From Phytoactinopolyspora endophytica (GTDB taxonomy: Bacteria > Actinomycetota > Actinomycetes > Jiangellales > Jiangellaceae): 12,681 nucleotides of DNA. The notes below the pieces were generated by a model. The model was not told the DNA's origin. It did no database searches and was given only the letters and a program-made list of their open reading frames with translations. The translations under genes were made by a program, and so were the position numbers. The stretch is from the NCBI RefSeq assembly GCF_004138495.1, contig NZ_ML142855.1:79086-91766 (forward strand). The letters are read 5' to 3'. Of the stretch, positions 7,664 to 12,681 are shown piece after piece. Each line of letters begins with the position of its first letter. Position 1 is the stretch's first letter.

Positions 7664-8614
7664 ATGGCCGGTGTGAGCCCGGGGAAGGATCCGCGCTCTG
7701 CGCGCGTCGTCGTCCGCGCCCCTGCGACCAGCGCCAACCTCGGACCAGGCTTCGACACGTTCGGACTGGCCCTGAGCATGCACGACGTCGTCGAGGCGTC
7801 GGCGTATTTCGAAAGGGACGTGGCGAGCGAGCGAGCGCCGCTGACCTTGACCGTTGACGGTGTCGGCGCTGACGACGTACCTCGGGACGAGACCCATCTC
7901 GTCGTGCGGGCCATGCGCCGATGCTTCTCCGAGCTTGGAGCCGAACCGGCCAGTCTCGAGCTGAGCTGCCGAAACGTTCTACCGCACGGGCGTGGTCTGG
8001 GCTCGTCTTCAGCGGCGATCGTCGCCGGTGTCCTCGCCGCCCGAGGTCTTGCCGGACAGGAAACCACCTCCGGCTCGGCCATCGACGGTGTGCTTGACCT
8101 GGCCAGCAGGATCGAAGGCCACCCCGACAACGTCGCACCGTGCCTGCTGGGCGGGTTCACCATCGCATGGACCGGTGACGACGGTGTGGCGCACGCTACC
8201 CGGCTGAATCCGCATCCGGAGATCGTTCCGGTGATATGCATACCGTCGGTGGCGCTGGCCACCACCACCGCGCGGGGCCTGCTTCCGCAGGCCGTTCCAC
8301 ACACGGATGCGGCCCGGAACGCCGGCCGGGCGGCGTTGCTGGTCGAGGCGGTGACACGCCGGCCCGACCTGCTGGTAGAGGCGACGCAGGACCGTTTGCA
8401 CCAGGCATACCGGGAGCCCGCCATGCCGGAGTCGATTGCCCTGATGTCGGCGCTGCGACAGCGCGGACTGCCCGCCGTCGTCTCCGGTGCCGGACCGTCG
8501 ATTCTGGTCCTGGCCAGGGGGGATGAGGTGTCGCGGGTGCGGGAGCTGGCATCCGGCTGGGACGTGCGCGCGGTGCCGGTGGACGCCGTCGGCGCGGTGG
8601 CGAATGACACGTGA
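7664..8614 (+). CDS. thrB: Homoserine kinase
   Basis: A 316-residue GHMP-family kinase that makes O-phosphohomoserine, the substrate of the ThrC enzyme encoded just upstream. All three family motifs are present: motif 1 APATSANLGPGFDTFG (19-33 region), the ATP loop PHGRGLGSSSA (107-117), and motif 3 GLPAVVSGAGPS (268-279). Length agrees with actinobacterial ThrB. The ATG at 7664 has only a weak GGGG (7650-7653) upstream; a GTG at 7673 is an alternative start, costing three residues. The frame is closed just upstream (TGA at 7658), so a longer protein is excluded. It likely belongs to one transcript with thrC. Confidence 0.94.
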   Translation: MAGVSPGKDPRSARVVVRAPATSANLGPGFDTFGLALSMHDVVEASAYFERDVASERAPLTLTVDGVGADDVPRDETHLVVRAMRRCFSELGAEPASLELSCRNVLPHGRGLGSSSAAIVAGVLAARGLAGQETTSGSAIDGVLDLASRIEGHPDNVAPCLLGGFTIAWTGDDGVAHATRLNPHPEIVPVICIPSVALATTTARGLLPQAVPHTDAARNAGRAALLVEAVTRRPDLLVEATQDRLHQAYREPAMPESIALMSALRQRGLPAVVSGAGPSILVLARGDEVSRVRELASGWDVRAVPVDAVGAVANDT

Positions 8615-8681
8615 GCGATGACCGGACTACACGGGCTAAAACGCCCATGGCCTGGTCTGGGTAATTCGGGCCCTCACGTGC

Positions 8682-8687
8682 TACGCT
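8682..8687 (+). promoter_or_regulatory. Possible -10 element of the rho promoter
   Basis: TACGCT fits TAnnnT and sits in a GTGCTACGCTCGTAACG context typical of actinobacterial housekeeping promoters, but a convincing -35 is not visible at the expected distance. If used, rho has a leader of roughly 220 bases. Confidence 0.35.
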
Positions 8688-8868
8688 CGTAACGCACCGA
8701 CGCACTGCATGGTCGGTAAGCCATGGCGTAGCGGAATCTCTGCAGCGAGCCGTGGATCTGTAAACCTCTTTCAGGGCTTGCGCATGCTAGGTCCAACACG
8801 AGGTTGACCACCAGTTGCATCGTGCACAAACATGCGTCCTCGGGGAGGTTCCTCGAGGTATTTAAGGC

Positions 8869-8911
8869 GCACCGGTGGCTCTCGCCGGTGCTGGCCCAGG
8901 GAAGGACCCTG
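8869..8911 (+). promoter_or_regulatory. Paired hairpins at the rho ribosome site
   Basis: GCACCGG (8869-8875) pairs perfectly with CCGGTGC (8885-8891) around nine bases. Directly after it CAGGG (8897-8901) pairs with CCCTG (8907-8911), leaving the Shine-Dalgarno AAGGA (8902-8906) as the loop; the GTG start at 8913 follows by one base. Upstream, CCTCG (8838-8842) can pair with CGAGG (8854-8858) and CGCATG (8781-8786) with CATGCG (8831-8836). This arrangement could tune rho translation. The pairing is seen; any control is inferred. Confidence 0.4.
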
Positions 8912-8912
8912 A

Positions 8913-11114
8913 GTGACAAACACCGAGATTCCCGGCGTCTCTGAGGCGCTGGACTCCGAGAACACAGCATCGACCTCCGGCGGTGCCCCGGCCAAGCGGC
9001 AGCGCAAGCGCGCCCCAGGCCTGGACGGTATGGTCCTCGCCGAGCTGCAGCAGGTTGCTAGCCAGCTCGGCATCAAGGGTTCGGGCCGGATGCGCAAGGC
9101 TCAGCTGATCGATGCGATCAAGGCGACCCAGTCCGACGGCCCGGCACCCAAGGCTGCCGCGTCGGCGAAAGACGCTGCCTCGTCTGCGGACGACGGCGCG
9201 TCCAGCGCTGGTGGGTCCGGCGCGGACACGACTTCGAAGGCGGACGAGTCCTCCAAGGCCGCGCGGCGGACGCCCCGTCGCGCCAGCCGGGCGCAAGCAG
9301 CGCCGAAACAGGACGACGGAGCTGTCGCCGCGGCTGCGAGTGAGACCGGCACTGTGTCGGAGGCCACTCGCGAGACGAAGAAAGCCGACGGCCGGGGCCG
9401 TGGCGGAAGCGATGACCGGTCGGGTGACGACCGGTCCAGTGGTGACCGGTCCGGGAACGGCCGATCCACTGGAAGCCGTGGTGGCGGTGGTCGAGGCGAA
9501 GGGGCCGAGGCGGCGCAGCCCGAGCAGTCCGCGAGCGACTCGACGGGCGAACGGGAGCGGTCGGGCGATCGTGACGGTGCCCGCGGTGATGATCGCCGTC
9601 CGGACAGCCGTCGGCAGGACAGCCGTCGCCCCGACAACCGTCGCCCGGATCGCCAGAACGACCGTCCGAGCAACCGTGGTGACGACCGTCAGAGCAATCG
9701 TGGCGATGACCGTCAGAGCAACCGTGGCGACGACCGTCAGAGCAACCGTGGCGATGACCGTCAGAGCAACCGTGGCGACGACCGCGACAATGACAATGAC
9801 CGTCGGCAGGGCGGGCGCTTCGACGAAGACGACGACCAGAGCGGTCGCGGTCGGCGCAGGCGTCGTGACCGCAGCCGCGGGAACCGCGATCGGCGGCCCA
9901 GCAGCGGTGGCGGTGGTGGCGGCCGCGAGCGCGCGGAAGAGCCGCAGATCCAAGAGGACGACGTCCTGATCCCGGTAGCGGGCATCATCGACATCCTCGA
10001 CAACTACGCGTTCGTGCGAACCTCCGGCTACCTGCCGGGCCCGAACGACGTGTACGTGTCGCTGGCGATGGTCCGGCGGCACGGCATGCGCAAGGGCGAC
10101 GCCGTCACCGGTGTGGTCCGTCAGCCGCGTGAGGGTGAGAAGCAGCAGAAGTTCAATGCGTTGGTGCGGGTCGACACCGTGAACGGCGCCGACCCGGACA
10201 CTGCCAAGCAGCGGCCGGACTTCAACAAGCTCACGCCCCTGTACCCGCAGGACCGGCTGCGCATGGAGACCGAGTCCGGCAACATGTCGACGCGGATCAT
10301 CGATCTCGTCGCGCCGATCGGTAAGGGGCAGCGCGGGCTGATCGTGTCGCCGCCTAAGGCCGGTAAGACGTTGTTCATGCAGGCGGTCGCCAACGCCGTG
10401 ACGGCGAACAATCCGGAAGCACACTTGATGGTGGTGCTCGTCGACGAGCGGCCGGAGGAGGTCACCGACTTCCAGCGCTCCGTCAAGGGCGAGGTCATCG
10501 CGTCGACGTTCGACCGTCCGGCCGACGACCACACGACGGTGGCGGAACTGGCGATCGAGCGGGCCAAGCGGCTCGTCGAGCTGGGGCATGACGTGGTCAT
10601 CCTGCTCGACGGCATCACCCGGCTCGCTCGGGCGTACAACAACGCCGCGCCTCCCAGCGGGCGCATCCTGTCCGGTGGTGTCGACTCGGCCGCGCTGTAC
10701 CCGCCGAAGAAGTTCTTCGGTGCGGCGCGGAACATCGAGAACGGCGGCTCGCTGACCATCTTGGCCACGGCGCTGATCGAGACCGGGTCCAAGATGGATG
10801 AGGTCATCTTCGAGGAGTTCAAGGGCACCGGAAACATGGAGATCCGGCTCCGGCGTGACCTAGCCGACAAGCGCCTCTACCCAGCGATCGACGTCGACGC
10901 GTCCAGCACGAGGCGCGAGGAGATCCTGGTCGGCAAGGAGGAGCTGGGCGTCATGTGGCAGCTGCGCCGGGTGCTCTCCGCTCTGGACCCGCAGCAGGCG
11001 ATCGAGCTCATGCTCGACCGGCTCAAGAAGACCAAGAGCAACGCCGAGTTCCTCATGACCGTCCAGAAGACCACGCCGACCATCGGTGGGAACGGGTCGA
11101 AGGACGACGACTAG
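8913..11114 (+). CDS. rho: Transcription termination factor Rho with large N-terminal insertion
   Basis: A 733-residue hexameric RNA helicase that ends transcription; E. coli Rho has 419. Order: short N-tail, Rho_N helical domain (about 37-70, LDGMVLAELQQVASQLGIKG), a low-complexity insertion rich in Arg, Asp, Gly, Ser and Asn (about 71-345), the cold-shock RNA-binding domain (about 353-425), and the RecA-like motor. In the motor, Walker A PPKAGKT has K485, DERPEE starts at D511 and Walker B LLDG ends at D566-G567, a constant offset of 301 from E. coli. Two residues differ from the E. coli bicyclomycin pocket: F520 (M219) and G567 (S266). The insertion holds five tandem SNRGDDRQ-type units. 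Start is GTG 8913 with GAAGGA (8901-8906) six bases upstream. It is preceded by a structured 298-bp intergenic leader and followed by a hairpin at the stop codon. Confidence 0.97.
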   Translation: MTNTEIPGVSEALDSENTASTSGGAPAKRQRKRAPGLDGMVLAELQQVASQLGIKGSGRMRKAQLIDAIKATQSDGPAPKAAASAKDAASSADDGASSAGGSGADTTSKADESSKAARRTPRRASRAQAAPKQDDGAVAAAASETGTVSEATRETKKADGRGRGGSDDRSGDDRSSGDRSGNGRSTGSRGGGGRGEGAEAAQPEQSASDSTGERERSGDRDGARGDDRRPDSRRQDSRRPDNRRPDRQNDRPSNRGDDRQSNRGDDRQSNRGDDRQSNRGDDRQSNRGDDRDNDNDRRQGGRFDEDDDQSGRGRRRRRDRSRGNRDRRPSSGGGGGGRERAEEPQIQEDDVLIPVAGIIDILDNYAFVRTSGYLPGPNDVYVSLAMVRRHGMRKGDAVTGVVRQPREGEKQQKFNALVRVDTVNGADPDTAKQRPDFNKLTPLYPQDRLRMETESGNMSTRIIDLVAPIGKGQRGLIVSPPKAGKTLFMQAVANAVTANNPEAHLMVVLVDERPEEVTDFQRSVKGEVIASTFDRPADDHTTVAELAIERAKRLVELGHDVVILLDGITRLARAYNNAAPPSGRILSGGVDSAALYPPKKFFGAARNIENGGSLTILATALIETGSKMDEVIFEEFKGTGNMEIRLRRDLADKRLYPAIDVDASSTRREEILVGKEELGVMWQLRRVLSALDPQQAIELMLDRLKKTKSNAEFLMTVQKTTPTIGGNGSKDDD
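9669..9788 (+). repeat. 24-bp tandem repeat inside rho, five units
   Basis: Five in-frame units at 9669, 9693, 9717, 9741 and 9765 encode SNRGDDRQ four times and SNRGDDRD once (residues 253-292). Units 2 and 4 carry GAT where 3 and 5 carry GAC for the same Asp, so units 2-3 and 4-5 form near-identical 48-bp blocks that differ at one Asn codon (apart from the last codon of unit 5). This pattern implies a recent 48-bp duplication. Confidence 0.9.
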
Positions 11115-11152
11115 CAACCGCCGATGCCCCGAGGCTAGGGGCCTGTGGTTGC
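11114..11152 (+). terminator. Two-part hairpin at the end of rho
   Basis: GCAACCGC (11114-11121, beginning with the last base of the stop TAG) pairs with GTGGTTGC (11145-11152), one G.U. Inside, GCCCC (11126-11130) pairs with GGGGC (11138-11142) around seven bases. No strong U-run follows, as is common for actinobacterial terminators. It may end rho transcription or act as a 3' stabiliser. Confidence 0.5.
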
Positions 11153-11327
11153 GTTGAGTGGGCCGGCCCCCACGCGCCTCCGGCCTGGTCTCGTCACGGG
11201 CGTTGGCTTGCCTAAGGCGGTCAGCGCGCGTTCGGGGTCCGGTGCTGGTGCCGTTGCGGCCGGAGTGGCGGCGGAGCCTTTCTGGCGGCGGTCATCGGAG
11301 CTGGTTTGGTGATGGTGGGGCCGGGCT

Positions 11328-11354
11328 GGAATACTAGAGCAGTTGGTTCCGGTT
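11328..11354 (+). promoter_or_regulatory. Possible SigR-type (thiol-stress) promoter of rpmE
   Basis: GGAAT (11328-11332), 19 bases, then GTT (11352-11354) matches the actinobacterial SigR/SigH consensus of GGAAT-N18/19-GTT. It lies 60 bases upstream of the rpmE start, giving a 5' UTR of about 50 bases. Streptomyces coelicolor rpmE is a reported SigR target, which supports the reading. A housekeeping-type AATACT at 11330 with TTGGTG at 11306 overlaps it and is an alternative. Confidence 0.45.
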
Positions 11355-11413
11355 CACGTTGTGGCGTCCCGCCCCATCGACCCGGCGCTCATAGAGATCC
11401 AGGAGTGAAGTCC

Positions 11414-11632
11414 ATGAAGAGCGACATCCACCCGCAGTACGTGGAGACGAACGTCACGTGTACCTGTGGCAACACGTTCACCACACGGAGCACGGCGTCG
11501 AGCGGCTCCATTCACGCCGATATCTGCTCTGCCTGTCACCCGTTCTACACGGGAAAGCAGAAGATTCTCGACACCGGAGGCCGGGTGGCTCGGTTCGAAT
11601 CCCGGTACGGGAAGAAGTCCGGCTCCAAGTAG
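11414..11632 (+). CDS. rpmE: Ribosomal protein bL31, zinc-binding (C+) form
   Basis: A 72-residue protein of the large ribosomal subunit that bridges to the small subunit. The start MKSDIHP and the core GNTFTTRST and HPFYTGKQK are classic bL31. Four cysteines, C16, C18, C38 and C41, form the zinc site, so this is the C+ paralogue rather than the zinc-independent type induced by zinc starvation. The ATG at 11414 has AGGAG (11401-11405) eight bases upstream; an in-frame GTG at 11405 overlaps that site and is unlikely, and the frame's further extension to 11306 is non-coding leader. A SigR-like promoter lies upstream and a strong hairpin six bases after the stop, so it appears to be an independent transcription unit. 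Confidence 0.96.
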   Translation: MKSDIHPQYVETNVTCTCGNTFTTRSTASSGSIHADICSACHPFYTGKQKILDTGGRVARFESRYGKKSGSK

Positions 11633-11638
11633 CTTTGT

Positions 11639-11677
11639 CGACGGCGGGCGCACGCGTTTTGCGTGCGCCCGCCGTCG
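11639..11677 (+). terminator. Strong terminator hairpin after rpmE
   Basis: A perfect 17-bp GC-rich stem (11639-11655 with 11661-11677) around the five-base loop GTTTT, beginning six bases after the rpmE stop. The tail has few Ts, an actinobacterial L-shaped terminator type. Confidence 0.85.
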
Positions 11678-11866
11678 TCGTGTTGGACGGTAGAACCCGG
11701 ATGGTTCGTGTTGCTCGCCGTGGACGACAGACCGCGGAGGCAAAGTGAGATACGAGTCCCGGTCGGCTGGTCATGGTGATCCTCGCGGCCCGGGAAGCGC
11801 CGGTGGAGACGTGACCGGTAGTGACACGGCCCGAAAGAGTTCGGGACAGGCAGGGAGGAATAGGCG

Positions 11867-12681
11867 ATGTTCGAGGGCGTCAAAGCGCTCGAGGCTGAGT
11901 ATGAAGAACTCGAGCACAAGCTCGCCGACCCCGCCATACACGCGGACCAGGGCGTGGCACGGCGTCTTGGGCGACGTTACGCCGAACTGACCGCGACCGT
12001 GAAGACGTACCGCGCGTGGCAGGAGACCGGTCAGGACAGGCGTGCGGCGCTTGAGCTCGCGGCAGACGATCCGGCGTTCGCCGCCGAGGCGATCGAGCTC
12101 GGCGAGCGTGAGGAGAAGCTCGCCGACGAGCTACGGATGCTGCTACTGCCGCGGGACCCGAACGACGGCCGGGACGCCATCGTCGAGGTCATGGCCGGCG
12201 CGGGCGGCGAGGAGTCCGCACTGTTCGCCAGTGACCTGCTGCGTATGTACATGCGCTACGCCGAACGGGCCGGGTGGAGCACCGAGCTCATCGACGCCGA
12301 GGAGTCCGACCTCGGCGGTTACAAGGACGTCTCGCTCGCCGTCAAGGCGAAAGGTACGCCCGAGCCGGGCATGGCACCGTACGCCCGGTTGAAGTTCGAA
12401 GGCGGTGTCCACCGGGTGCAGCGGGTTCCGGTCACCGAGAGCCAGGGACGTATCCACACCTCGGCCGCGGGCGTGCTAGTGCTGCCGGAGGCGGACGACG
12501 AGACTGAGGTGGAGATCAACCAGAACGACCTTCGCATCGACGTCTTCCGGTCGTCCGGGCCGGGTGGTCAGAGCGTGAACACCACGGATTCCGCCGTCCG
12601 GATCACCCACCTGCCCACCGGCATCGTCGTCTCCTGCCAGAACGAGAAGAGTCAGCTGCAGAACAAGGAACAGGCGCTGCG
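11867..12681 (+). CDS. prfA: Peptide chain release factor 1 (partial, C-terminus outside window)
   Basis: The first 271 codons of RF1, which recognises UAA and UAG in the ribosomal A site and triggers peptide release. The codon-recognition tripeptide P188-V189-T190 (in [14 protein letters not shown]) and the catalytic G233-G234-Q235 (in [15 protein letters not shown]) fall at the same residue numbers as in E. coli RF1, which confirms both the identity and the ATG start at 11867. AGGGAGGA (11852-11859) gives a strong ribosome site. The coiled N-terminal domain covers about 1-100. The gene runs off the window in frame; the missing part should be about 90 residues. In this phylum prmC, which methylates Gln235, commonly follows. 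The 234 bp between rpmE and prfA contain the rpmE terminator and no clear promoter hexamers. Confidence 0.96.
   Translation, partial: MFEGVKALEAEYEELEHKLADPAIHADQGVARRLGRRYAELTATVKTYRAWQETGQDRRAALELAADDPAFAAEAIELGEREEKLADELRMLLLPRDPNDGRDAIVEVMAGAGGEESALFASDLLRMYMRYAERAGWSTELIDAEESDLGGYKDVSLAVKAKGTPEPGMAPYARLKFEGGVHRVQRVPVTESQGRIHTSAAGVLVLPEADDETEVEINQNDLRIDVFRSSGPGGQSVNTTDSAVRITHLPTGIVVSCQNEKSQLQNKEQAL

Noticed and set aside
8633..8646. GGGC-TAAAAC-GCCC after thrB as a terminator
   Set aside because: A four-pair stem with no T-run is too weak to call.
8709..8807. 32-codon open frame in the rho leader, a possible leader peptide
   Set aside because: It has no ribosome site and no suggestive codon run; only its position favours it.
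9669..9788. Regular repeats as a CRISPR array
   Set aside because: The 24-bp units are directly contiguous without spacers and are in-frame codons of rho.
8862..10589. 575-codon antisense frame opposite rho with Val/Thr/Ala repeats
   Set aside because: A shadow of the Arg/Asp-rich rho insertion and its tandem repeats in GC-rich DNA; the sense strand is unmistakably rho.
11592..11606. TpsiC-arm-like GGTTCGAATCCCGGT
   Set aside because: It lies inside rpmE and encodes the conserved RFESRYG end of bL31. No acceptor, D or anticodon stems surround it, so it is not a tRNA.
11745..11990. 81-codon frame starting GTG with GGAGG just upstream
   Set aside because: The ribosome-site match is good, but the product is low-complexity Ser/Arg-rich, resembles nothing, and its second half overlaps prfA in another frame.

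Overview
The window is high-GC DNA, with GTG starts, G/C-ending codons and few U-tract terminators. It has the hom-thrC-thrB-rho-rpmE-prfA gene order typical of Actinomycetota, so the source is almost certainly an actinobacterium. I cannot name the genus from the sequence. Most of the window is conserved core genome; no prophage, insertion sequence, CRISPR array, tRNA or rRNA gene is visible. || Layout: (1) 1-2455, + strand: the ATPase and two permeases of a PhnCDE-type (phosphonate/phosphite-like) importer, each overlapping the next by GTGA; the substrate-binding protein is not in the window and may lie upstream. (2) 2467-4617, - strand, convergent with the importer: one polypeptide joining a divergent FHA domain, an ABC ATPase, a proline-rich linker and an ABC2-type membrane domain (relative of mycobacterial Rv1747). 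(3) 4618-4948: a 331-bp divergent control region with an operator-like inverted repeat and a leader hairpin. (4) 4949-8614: hom, thrC and thrB, which together convert aspartate semialdehyde to threonine (homoserine dehydrogenase, homoserine kinase, threonine synthase). Between hom and thrC lies a 118-bp element bounded by perfect 17-bp inverted repeats. (5) 8615-11152: a structured leader, then rho with a roughly 275-residue low-complexity insertion containing a 24-bp tandem repeat, then a hairpin at its stop codon. (6) 11328-11677: rpmE with a SigR-like promoter and a strong 17-bp-stem terminator. (7) 11867 to the end: prfA (release factor 1), cut by the window edge after 271 codons. || I did not find a clear new multi-gene system. 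The points most worth a second look are the inverted-repeat element between hom and thrC, two changes in Rho at positions tied to bicyclomycin resistance in E. coli, the expanding repeat in Rho, the SigR-like promoter of rpmE, and the loss of phosphothreonine-contact residues in the FHA domain.
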